This document shows, piece after piece, positions 42,595 to 49,841 of a stretch of 64,000 bases of DNA (positions within the stretch are counted from its first letter, which is position 1; each line of letters starts with the position of its first letter). Position numbers and translations under genes: made by a program. The stretch covers positions 86,996 through 150,995 of the forward strand of contig JBNRMW010000012.1 in assembly GCA_050309795.1 (NCBI GenBank), written 5' to 3'. A model generated the notes under the pieces. That model ran no database searches, had not been told where the DNA came from, and saw only the letters and a list, made by a program, of their open reading frames with translations. The DNA comes from JBNRMW01 sp050309795 (GTDB taxonomy: Bacteria > Bacillota_I > Bacilli_A > Erysipelotrichales > Erysipelotrichaceae).

Positions 42595-42605
42595 AAGGAG
42601 GAAGA

Positions 42606-44456
42606 ATGGCTAGAAAACTACAATTTAAAGCAGAATCGAAAAAACTTTTAGACTTAATGATTAATTCTATTTATACGCATCGGGAAATTTTCTTACGGGA
42701 ATTAATTTCCAACGCCAGTGATGCGATTGACAAATTACAACACAAGCGACTGGAACATCCCGATTTAAATATTGAGAAAAGCGACTTGGTCATCACCTTA
42801 GAAGCGGACAAAGAACAGCGGATCTTATTGATTAGTGATAATGGGATTGGGATGACTGAGGCGGAACTGAAACAAAATTTAGGAACAATTGCCCATAGTG
42901 GTTCTCAAGAGTTTAAAGAAGCTCTGGAAGGTAATGGCGATGCTTCCGAGATTATTGGTCAGTTTGGCGTCGGCTTTTATAGTGGCTTTATGGTGGCGGA
43001 TAAAGTTGAAGTCTTGAGTAAGGCTTTAGGAAGTGAGGATGCGTTTGTCTTTACGTCGACAGGGGTGGATGGCTTTACTGTTGAACCTGCTCAACGGGAA
43101 TCCCGGGGGACCACGATTCGGTTATTTTTGAAAGAGAATACAGAAGATTTGAACTTTGATGAATATTTAGAATCGTTTAAACTGCGCAGCTTAGTTAAGA
43201 AGTATTCGGATTATATTTCGTATCCGATTCATTGGCTAGAAGAAGATCAAGAACCAGAAGTGATTAATTCCATGATCCCACTTTGGAAACGTTCGGCCAA
43301 AGAAATAACGGATGAGGAGTATTTTTCGTTTTATAAAGATAAATTTAATGATTTTGAAGATCCATTGAAAGTGATTCATATGAAGGTTGAAGGCATGATT
43401 ACCTTTGATGCGTTGTTGTTTATCCCTTCGAAGGTTCCTTTCAACTACTATAGTAGTGAGTATGAAAAGGGGCTTCAATTGTATTCGAAAGGCGTCTTTA
43501 TTGAAGGTCATAATAAAGAACTGATTTCGGATGAGTTTAGTTTTGTGCGCGGGATTGTCGATAGTGCGGATTTGAGTTTGAATATTTCGCGAGAAATGCT
43601 TCAACATAATCGCCAGCTTCAAAAAATAGCGAATCGAATTCAAAAGAAAGTTCGTGAAGAATTAACGTCCATGTTAGAAGAGGATCGTGAAAAATATGAG
43701 CAATTCTATGATGCTTTTGGGATGCAGTTGAAATTTGGTCTGTATCAAAGTTTTGGTATGAAGCGCGAGGAGCTACAAGATTTACTCTTGTTTAAGACGT
43801 CACATGAAGACGGTTATGCGACTTTAAAAGAAATCCATGAACGGCTAAAAGAAGACCAAAAGGAAATCTATTATGTGTCTTCAGAGACAGTCGAGAAGGG
43901 TAAACGTGTGCCTCAAAGTGAACGGATTCTTGATAAAGGCTTTGAGCTTATGGTATTGACCCAGGATGTTGATGAATTTGTTATCCAGATTTTAAATAAT
44001 TATGAAGACATTCCATTTAAGTCGGTTAACCAAGGTGAGATTGAATTTGATGAGAAAGAGCTGGAAGAAATCAAACTTAAAGAAGATGAACATAAGGAAT
44101 TGCTAGAAACGATTAAATCGAAACTTGAAGGTCAAGTTGATGAAGTGAAATTATCGACGCGCCTTCAATCGTATCCTGTTTGCTTGGTGAGTGGGGAAGG
44201 GCTGAGTTTTGAGATGGAGAAAGTGATGGCTCAATCGCCGGACGAATCTCAACATTTAAAGGCTTCACGGATTTTAGAATTGAATATGAATCATCCACTC
44301 TTTGAGACATTAATTAATATTAAAGAGGAGTCATTATTACAGACGTTTGCTGATTTATTGTATGATCAGGCCTTATTGATTGAAGGCTTGCCGATTGAAT
44401 CACCAGCAGAGTTTTCGAAGAAACTTGCTGAAGTGATGATGTTGGCGACGAAGTAA
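42606..44456 (+). CDS. htpG: Molecular chaperone HtpG (Hsp90)
   Basis: HtpG is the bacterial Hsp90, a dimeric ATP-dependent chaperone. The 616-residue protein has the GHKL ATPase domain with ELISNASDAIDKL near 33-45, the DNGIGMTEAEL motif near 77, GQFGVGFYSGF near 117 and GTTIRLFLKE near 169. The middle domain follows (with SREMLQHNRQLQKI near 330) and then the C-terminal dimerisation domain. The start at 42606 has AAAGGAGG upstream; a longer frame starts at 42588 but overlaps the CIRCE operator. Control by a CIRCE operator means HrcA repression, unlike B. subtilis htpG. Confidence 0.96.
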   Translation: MARKLQFKAESKKLLDLMINSIYTHREIFLRELISNASDAIDKLQHKRLEHPDLNIEKSDLVITLEADKEQRILLISDNGIGMTEAELKQNLGTIAHSGSQEFKEALEGNGDASEIIGQFGVGFYSGFMVADKVEVLSKALGSEDAFVFTSTGVDGFTVEPAQRESRGTTIRLFLKENTEDLNFDEYLESFKLRSLVKKYSDYISYPIHWLEEDQEPEVINSMIPLWKRSAKEITDEEYFSFYKDKFNDFEDPLKVIHMKVEGMITFDALLFIPSKVPFNYYSSEYEKGLQLYSKGVFIEGHNKELISDEFSFVRGIVDSADLSLNISREMLQHNRQLQKIANRIQKKVREELTSMLEEDREKYEQFYDAFGMQLKFGLYQSFGMKREELQDLLLFKTSHEDGYATLKEIHERLKEDQKEIYYVSSETVEKGKRVPQSERILDKGFELMVLTQDVDEFVIQILNNYEDIPFKSVNQGEIEFDEKELEEIKLKEDEHKELLETIKSKLEGQVDEVKLSTRLQSYPVCLVSGEGLSFEMEKVMAQSPDESQHLKASRILELNMNHPLFETLINIKEESLLQTFADLLYDQALLIEGLPIESPAEFSKKLAEVMMLATK

Positions 44457-44461
44457 AGAAA

Positions 44462-44486
44462 AAAGCTGTTAAGTCAGCTTTTTTTA
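44462..44486 (+). terminator. Terminator of htpG
   Basis: AAAGCTG (44462-44468) pairs with CAGCTTT (44475-44481), with a 6-nt loop, followed by TTTT. Confidence 0.82.
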
Positions 44487-44557
44487 AGAGGTTTTAATTA
44501 TTCTTTTAAATCTGAGTAGATAATGAAGTGTGATAAAATGAAAAAAAGGAGGCCCAT

Positions 44558-44875
44558 ATGGAACTGAAAAAGGCACTCATTAAACAAATAGAGAATGAAC
44601 TTAACTATCAGAGACTAGAAAATGAAAATGGAGATGAACAATATCGTTTAGCGACAGCCTATCATACCGCTCTAGTGGAAAAGCTGAATACTTGGGCACA
44701 ACAGTATCCGAACTTTATCGATGATTTGTTAAACCAACATATTGCTCAGGAAGAAAAAGTCTTTGGTCAAGAAAATTATGAGTATATCTTGACTCCAGAA
44801 GAAAAAGGTCGAATTTATTCCTTAATTCGCTGTAAACACTTATTGAGAATGGCGAATGAGCAACGAATTGTTTAA
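44558..44875 (+). CDS. Hypothetical small soluble protein
   Basis: This is a 105-residue, charged, helix-rich protein starting MELKKALIKQIENELNYQRLE, with only one Cys (LIRCKHLL near 96). There is no membrane helix or signal peptide. It has AAAAGGAGG 6 nt upstream, a TGATAAAAT extended -10 about 30 bp before the start, and a terminator right after, so it is very likely a real, singly transcribed gene. The family is not recognised. Confidence 0.65.
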   Translation: MELKKALIKQIENELNYQRLENENGDEQYRLATAYHTALVEKLNTWAQQYPNFIDDLLNQHIAQEEKVFGQENYEYILTPEEKGRIYSLIRCKHLLRMANEQRIV

Positions 44876-44878
44876 GAA

Positions 44879-44904
44879 AAACCAGGAGATTTTCTGGTTT
44901 TTTA
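44879..44904. terminator. Bidirectional terminator
   Basis: AAACCAG (44879-44885) pairs with CTGGTTT (44894-44900). T-tracts lie on both sides. It lies between two convergent genes and reaches the stop codon of the minus-strand gene. Confidence 0.82.
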
Positions 44905-45348
44905 GTCTTCGTAATTAATTAATTTCATACCAATCCAAAAGACGAGCACCATCATGACAAGTGAAACGAATTGATTCAAAAGGACTGATTGTTGAATCGA
45001 CAACTGTAAGAGATTCACGAGCTTTGATGACAGTGGTAAAAGGGGCAAGTAGAAATATTGGGCATACGTTCCCGTGAGATTGATGATGTCATTGCTCGAG
45101 GCAACAAAAAATGTTTGATAGGTCGTAAAAATGATGACCACTAGAGCAGGGATATGAATCCAGAAAATTTCGGAATCGCCAACGATCATGCTTTGAGTCC
45201 ATAGACCGATGAGCATCCAGATAATTAACATACCAATAGCAATCCATATTAGATAGTCGGGGTTGAGGCTGCCTTTCATTTGGGTGTTGAGCCAGGCTCC
45301 TGCGCCGAAAGGAAGACATCCAAGGAGAATGAGTAGGATTTGTTTCAT
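44902..45348 (-). CDS. Four-helix membrane protein
   Basis: This is a 148-residue integral membrane protein with hydrophobic helices at about 4-19, 31-49, 65-83 and 123-143. The start at 45348 is preferred over the longer frame (to 45408) because GAGGTG lies 6 nt upstream and the hydrophobic N-terminal helix then begins at once (MKQILLILLGCL). The family is not recognised and no function can be given. Confidence 0.6.
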   Translation of the reverse strand: MKQILLILLGCLPFGAGAWLNTQMKGSLNPDYLIWIAIGMLIIWMLIGLWTQSMIVGDSEIFWIHIPALVVIIFTTYQTFFVASSNDIINLTGTYAQYFYLPLLPLSSKLVNLLQLSIQQSVLLNQFVSLVMMVLVFWIGMKLINYED

Positions 45349-45466
45349 AAGACACCTCGTTTTTCTTTTATTATACGCATTTTTGTGTGTTGTTGCATCT
45401 TTGTTCATGCCTTGAATTTGCTTGTTTCTTATGTTAAGAATTTACTTATTGCTTAAACATTATGGA

Positions 45467-45485
45467 TTTAACGTATTACGTTAAA
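45467..45485. promoter_or_regulatory. Perfect palindrome upstream of the nrd operon (candidate operator)
   Basis: TTTAACGT, ATT, ACGTTAAA: two 8-bp arms without mismatch around a 3-bp centre, about 50 bp upstream of the nrd -10 and 87 bp before nrdI. It does not resemble the NrdR box (ACACWATATATWGTGT type). Confidence 0.5.
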
Positions 45486-45531
45486 ATGAAAAATATAACA
45501 ATGCATATGAGATGGTTTTCTAAAAATGATT

Positions 45532-45540
45532 TGGGATAAT
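45532..45540 (+). promoter_or_regulatory. Extended -10 promoter of nrdIEFH
   Basis: TGGGATAAT (GATAAT at 45535-45540) lies 31 bp upstream of the nrdI ATG, in front of its AAAGGAGG site. Confidence 0.6.
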
Positions 45541-45571
45541 AAAAATACTTCGCACTGAAAGGAGGATCACG

Positions 45572-45940
45572 ATGACAATCGTATTTGATACGTTAACGGG
45601 CATGACTAAACGGTTTTGTAAACGCTTAGGTTATCCGATGATCGACATCAACGAATATAATGATAACCCGGTGGAAGGGGACCTTATTTTGGTTACACGG
45701 TCGATCCATTTTGGACAAGTCACCGAAGTAGCGACCGAGTTTATGCAACAACATTATCATCAAGTCGTGGGCATTGCGGTAAGTGGTAACCGAAACTGGG
45801 GAGAAGCCTATGGAGCTGCAGGAGACAAGCTTAGTCGGGCATTCAATATCCCGCTTATCTGTAAGTTTGAGGGATCCGGTTTCCCCAATGATGTGAGATT
45901 AGTACAAGAATTTATTGAAGAAAGGGTTAACAAACAATGA
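45572..45940 (+). CDS. nrdI: NrdI flavodoxin for class Ib ribonucleotide reductase
   Basis: NrdI is a small FMN flavodoxin that supplies the oxidant used to assemble the manganese-tyrosyl radical cofactor in NrdF. The 122-residue protein shows the FMN phosphate-loop region VFDTLTGMTKRF near 4-15, VTRSIHFGQVTE near 39-50 and the NrdI signature VSGNRNWGEAYGAAGDKLS near 71-89. It begins the nrd operon with a strong AAAGGAGG site and overlaps nrdE by 4 nt. Its presence points to a Mn-dependent NrdF. Confidence 0.95.
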   Translation: MTIVFDTLTGMTKRFCKRLGYPMIDINEYNDNPVEGDLILVTRSIHFGQVTEVATEFMQQHYHQVVGIAVSGNRNWGEAYGAAGDKLSRAFNIPLICKFEGSGFPNDVRLVQEFIEERVNKQ

Positions 45941-48045
45941 GTGAACAGTATATTACCGAAGTCCCTAAGTGGATTGTATTAAATAATCAAGTTGTTGATG
46001 CCGAGGGCAATATCAATAGTCTAGAAAAAGACCGGGAAGCTGCGTTTACCTACTTTGTCGAAGAGGTGAATAAGAAGACCCAGTTTTTCCATTCTTTGAG
46101 AGAGAAGTTGAATTATTTAATTGCAAATAATTACTATGAAGAAGAGTTTTTAAATAAATATACCTTTAATGAAATCCGTGATCTCTATGATCGTTTATAT
46201 GCGAAGAAATTTAGATTTCCGACGTATATGGGGGCTTTTAAGTTTTATAACGACTATGCCTTGAAATCTGACGATAAGAAAGTGTTCTTAGAGCGCTACG
46301 AAGACCGCTTAGCTGTGACGGCACTATACCATGCGGATGGGGATTATGAAAAAGCGGTACGGATTGCGGATCGTTTAATTGCCCAAGACTTTACACCTGC
46401 CACCCCAACCTTGTTGAACACGGGTCGTAAACGTCGCGGGGAATATGTGTCTTGTTTCTTATTGGAAGTGAATGATTCCCTCAACGATATCGCGCGGGCT
46501 CAAGAATTTGCTATGCAACTTTCGAAGATGGGTGGAGGGGTTTCCTTGCATTTAACCAATCTTCGAGCAAAAGGCGAAGCCATCAAGGGCATTAAGAATG
46601 TTGGTAAAGGGGTTGTTGGGGTGTTAAAACTACTCGATAATGCGTTTAGATATGCCGATCAAATGGGTCAAAGACCTGGTGCAGGGGCCGCCTACTTATC
46701 AATTTTCCATGCGGATATTGAAGACTTCCTAAATACCAAGAAGTTAAATGCGGACGACGATGTTCGGGTGAAGACTTTGAGTTTAGGCGTGGTCATGAAT
46801 GATAAATTCATCCAACTGGCTCGGGAAGATAAAGATATGTATGTTTTCTATCCGAAAACGGTCACCGATGAATACGATTTACCGTTTGGGGATATCGCTA
46901 TTGAAATGGATAAATGGTACGACAAATTAGTTGATAATCCAAAGGTGCGTAAGCGTAAAATTAATCCACGCCGTCTCTTGGATATGATTGCTCAGATTCA
47001 AGGAGAGTCGGGTTATCCATATATTATGTTTGCGGATAATGTCAATAAAGCGAACCCACTCGCCGATACGGTGAAGTTTTCCAATCTGTGTACAGAAATC
47101 TTACAACCGACAACGGTATCTAGTTTTGCGGATTATCATGAAGTGCATAAAGATGAGATTGGTATGGATGTTTCTTGTAATTTGGCTTCTGGTCATATGG
47201 GGAATATGATTAAGAATAACACGATTAAAGAAACCGTCTATGCGGCGATGGATGTCATGAACTCGGTGTCCGAAAAAACGAATATCGAGCATGTCCCTGC
47301 TGTGGCGAAAGCGAATCGTTTGAATCGTTCCGTTGGTTTTGGGATCATGGGCCATCATGGCTTTATTGCTGAGAACTATATTAATTATGGTTCTCAAGAA
47401 GATTTGGATTTGGTAGATGTGTTCTTTAGTTTAATCAATTTCTATAGTCTTAAGCATAGTAACGAAAAAGCCAAGGAAACAGGTTTGGTTTTCCATAAAT
47501 TTGAAGAAAGCAGTTATGCGGATGGTTCCTATTTTAAAAATCGGGGACCGGTACTTCCGAAAACCGATCAGGTTAAAGAGATTTTCGCAGACATTGAGAT
47601 TCCATCGGAACAAGATTGGGCGGACCTAAAAGCTAGCATTATGGAACATGGTTTATATAACTCGCATCGCTTGGCGGTTGCCCCGAATGGATCGATTGCT
47701 TATGTCATGAGCGCAACCCCGTCGATTACACCAATCAAACAATTGGTTGAAGAGCGGACCTATGGGAACTCGAAGACGTACTTCCCAGCGCCATCATTGG
47801 ATACCGCGGAGTTCATGTATGAGACCGCATACGATATGGATAAATATAAGATTATTGATGTAATTGCGACGGCACAGAAACATGTCGATCAAGGAATTAG
47901 TTTCGAGCTTTGCATTAATTCCGATATTACGACTCGCGAATTACAGCGGTATTACTTGTATGCCCACCACCAAGGGATTAAGACCCTCTACTATACACGG
48001 ACTCAAAAACTAAAAATTGAAGAATGTGTATCTTGTGCAGTTTAG
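45937..48045 (+). CDS. nrdE: Class Ib ribonucleoside-diphosphate reductase, alpha subunit
   Basis: NrdE is the catalytic subunit that reduces ribonucleoside diphosphates to deoxyribonucleotides. The 702-residue protein lacks the N-terminal ATP-cone of class Ia enzymes, as expected. Visible features are PATPTLLNTGRKRRGEYVSCFLLEV near 155-178 with an active-site Cys, GGGVSLHLTNLRAKGEAI near 199, SNLCTEILQP near 383 with the thiyl-radical Cys region, and the C-terminal redox pair in CVSCAV. The thioredoxin-like NrdH downstream should re-reduce that pair. It sits between nrdI and nrdF. Confidence 0.97.
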   Translation: MSEQYITEVPKWIVLNNQVVDAEGNINSLEKDREAAFTYFVEEVNKKTQFFHSLREKLNYLIANNYYEEEFLNKYTFNEIRDLYDRLYAKKFRFPTYMGAFKFYNDYALKSDDKKVFLERYEDRLAVTALYHADGDYEKAVRIADRLIAQDFTPATPTLLNTGRKRRGEYVSCFLLEVNDSLNDIARAQEFAMQLSKMGGGVSLHLTNLRAKGEAIKGIKNVGKGVVGVLKLLDNAFRYADQMGQRPGAGAAYLSIFHADIEDFLNTKKLNADDDVRVKTLSLGVVMNDKFIQLAREDKDMYVFYPKTVTDEYDLPFGDIAIEMDKWYDKLVDNPKVRKRKINPRRLLDMIAQIQGESGYPYIMFADNVNKANPLADTVKFSNLCTEILQPTTVSSFADYHEVHKDEIGMDVSCNLASGHMGNMIKNNTIKETVYAAMDVMNSVSEKTNIEHVPAVAKANRLNRSVGFGIMGHHGFIAENYINYGSQEDLDLVDVFFSLINFYSLKHSNEKAKETGLVFHKFEESSYADGSYFKNRGPVLPKTDQVKEIFADIEIPSEQDWADLKASIMEHGLYNSHRLAVAPNGSIAYVMSATPSITPIKQLVEERTYGNSKTYFPAPSLDTAEFMYETAYDMDKYKIIDVIATAQKHVDQGISFELCINSDITTRELQRYYLYAHHQGIKTLYYTRTQKLKIEECVSCAV

Positions 48046-48054
48046 GAGATAGAG

Positions 48055-49122
48055 ATGAAATTAAAAGATAAGAAATATCATTACAACGGAGCCAATTGGA
48101 ATGAGCCGGAAGATCATTATACCCAATCGTTTTACGATCAAAACTTGTCGCAGTTTTGGCGTCCGGAGGATATTTCCTTACAATCAGATTTGAATGTTTG
48201 GCATACTTTACCAAAAGTGGTTCAACAAGCGTATGCTCAAAACCTTTTAGTCTTAACGTTCTTAGATACGTATCAAGGCGATATTGGGATGCCGGTTGTT
48301 GCTCGTTCATTAGACGATTATACCGAGCATCAAAGGAAGTCTGTAATTAACTTCCAGGCCGCGATGGAGAATGCGGTCCATGCGAAGTCGTATTCGAATA
48401 TTTTTATGACTTATATGACTAATCCAGAGATTGATGAAGTCTTCCGTTGGGGTGATGATAATATTCCATTACAAGAAATCTTGGATGTTATTGTCGGTTA
48501 TTATCGGAATCTAGACCGGATGAACTATATTTCTCGGTATGAGCCAGAGCGTGAGGATTTCAGTGAGCATGACTTTAAAGTAGCTCAGTATCAAGCGATG
48601 GTGGCTTCGGTTTATTTGGAGTCTTGTCTGTTTTATTCGGGTTTCTATTATCCACTTTGGTTCTATGGTCAGGGGAAATTGATGCAGGCGGGGGAGATCA
48701 TTAACTTGATTTTGCGTGATGAATCCATTCATGGTCTTTACATTGGTATGCTTGCTCAAGAAATCTTTAATGAATTTTCCGAAGCAGATCAAGAAAAATA
48801 TGAAGCGTGGGCCGTAGAAGTCCTGGAAAAATTGGTTTCGTTAGAGAATGAACTCGTTCATGAAATCTATGACCCAGTGGACTTATCCCATGATGTCAAA
48901 AAATTTGTTCGTTATAATGCCAATAAATCTTTAATGAATTTGGGCTTGGATCCAATCTATGATTATGAAGAAGTCAACCCTGTGGTTCTTAATGGCTTGA
49001 ATACAACAACTAAAACAATGGATAACTTCTCTATGAAGGGAAATGGTTATCAGAAGATGAAATCAGAAGCATTGCATGACGATGACTTCTACTTTGAAAA
49101 AGAAAGGATAAACCAACTATGA
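48055..49122 (+). CDS. nrdF: Class Ib ribonucleoside-diphosphate reductase, beta subunit
   Basis: NrdF holds the dimetal-tyrosyl radical cofactor. The 355-residue ferritin-like protein shows metal ligands in AAMENAVHAKSYSNIF near 102-117, LESCLFYSGFYYPLWF near 185-200 and LILRDESIHGLYIGM near 221-235. The protein is about 25 residues longer than typical NrdF, with the extra at the C-terminus. It starts 10 nt after nrdE with a GGAG site and overlaps nrdH by 4 nt. Given nrdI, the physiological metal is probably manganese. Confidence 0.97.
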   Translation: MKLKDKKYHYNGANWNEPEDHYTQSFYDQNLSQFWRPEDISLQSDLNVWHTLPKVVQQAYAQNLLVLTFLDTYQGDIGMPVVARSLDDYTEHQRKSVINFQAAMENAVHAKSYSNIFMTYMTNPEIDEVFRWGDDNIPLQEILDVIVGYYRNLDRMNYISRYEPEREDFSEHDFKVAQYQAMVASVYLESCLFYSGFYYPLWFYGQGKLMQAGEIINLILRDESIHGLYIGMLAQEIFNEFSEADQEKYEAWAVEVLEKLVSLENELVHEIYDPVDLSHDVKKFVRYNANKSLMNLGLDPIYDYEEVNPVVLNGLNTTTKTMDNFSMKGNGYQKMKSEALHDDDFYFEKERINQL

Positions 49123-49361
49123 TTTTAATATTAACGCAAGATTACTGTCCAAAATGTGAGAATCTGAAGAAATTTCTTGATTTAGGATTGAAAGGAAAGT
49201 ATAACGACCAGATTGAGTTTGTGCATCGTCAGACTGAAAGTGATCGCTTTGATGAACTCGTTCGTAAGTTTGAAATTCAGTCCACACCAGCAATCATTAG
49301 AGGCGATACTGTCCTTAGGGACACGAATCCTAGCAAGGTCATGACTTTCTTAGCTGGATAA
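49119..49361 (+). CDS. nrdH: NrdH-like glutaredoxin/thioredoxin
   Basis: This is an 80-residue thioredoxin-fold protein with the redox motif CPKC at residues 10-13 and the cis-proline segment IQSTPAIIRGD near 54-64. Its place at the end of the nrd operon, overlapping nrdF by 4 nt, implies that it delivers electrons to NrdE. The CPKC motif and short length differ from classical NrdH (CVQC), so it is better called NrdH-like. Confidence 0.8.
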   Translation: MILILTQDYCPKCENLKKFLDLGLKGKYNDQIEFVHRQTESDRFDELVRKFEIQSTPAIIRGDTVLRDTNPSKVMTFLAG

Positions 49362-49385
49362 ACAGAAACAAAGGGATATTTTACA

Positions 49386-49417
49386 AAAACTGTACTATAA
49401 AGTGTACAGTTTTTTGT
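49386..49417 (+). terminator. Terminator of the nrd operon
   Basis: AAAACTGTAC (49386-49395) pairs with GTACAGTTTT (49404-49413), followed by a T-run. Confidence 0.9.
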
Positions 49418-49518
49418 TGTCACAAGAGTCTAAATATTTTAAAATTATGGTAGATAGAAATTTAGTTCTAGCAAGTTACAAAAATCAGATTTGTGAATCT
49501 TAGGAGAAAGGAGCAAAA

Positions 49519-49602
49519 GTAAAAACGTTACTGAAAATTTTTTTTATGCCAGTTTGGTTAGTAGGGCTAACACTTTACTTCCTAATTAAGAACGCTGGTT
49601 AA
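49519..49602 (+). pseudogene. Tiny hydrophobic peptide frame with a defective start codon
   Basis: The frame reads VKTLLKIFFMPVWLVGLT and ends KNAG at a TAA at 49600-49602. A near-perfect ribosome binding site (AAAGGAG, 49507-49513) lies 5 nt before the first codon, which is GTA and not GTG or ATG. Short peptides of this look occur as small membrane proteins in Bacillota. A single change from GTG to GTA would explain it. An internal ATG at 49546 has no ribosome binding site. Confidence 0.35.
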
Positions 49603-49718
49603 ATACCGGAATTTTTAAAGGAAAAAAATGATAATTTGCTTGAAACGGTCGGATGTACATAATATTGTCCACTAAATTTTTGTGTTGCTTTTTAGGTTTA
49701 TTTTTCTTCTAAGAATTG

Positions 49719-49724
49719 TGTATA
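49719..49724 (+). promoter_or_regulatory. Probable -10 of the cas operon promoter
   Basis: TATAAT is in the sequence before cas3, with only a weak -35 (TTATTT at about 17 bp). It is the only consensus -10 between the nrd terminator and cas3. Confidence 0.5.
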
Positions 49725-49841
49725 ATTGAATCAGCTAATATAAAAATAGTTCACATCAACTGATAATCAAAATAATCAGTTAATCAGACAATTAAATTGG
49801 AGAATTGTAGCATAGGTCAAGGTTGCTACAAGAAAAATGGA

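Larger units (their letters stand above)
49418..49841 (+). other. Region between nrd and cas genes
   Basis: This AT-rich stretch of about 420 bp has no standard gene. It holds a tiny hydrophobic open frame without a legal start codon (49519-49602), a TATAAT at 49719-49724 that is the likely -10 for the cas operon, and an inverted repeat AACTGAT/ATCAGTT at 49758-49781 within the cas leader. The leader before cas3 would be about 110 nt. Confidence 0.6.

Noticed and set aside
49797..49841. TTG start for Cas3 giving 15 more residues
   Set aside because: The extra residues do not resemble the Cas3 N-terminus and no ribosome binding site supports the TTG, but the ATG chosen is also weakly supported.
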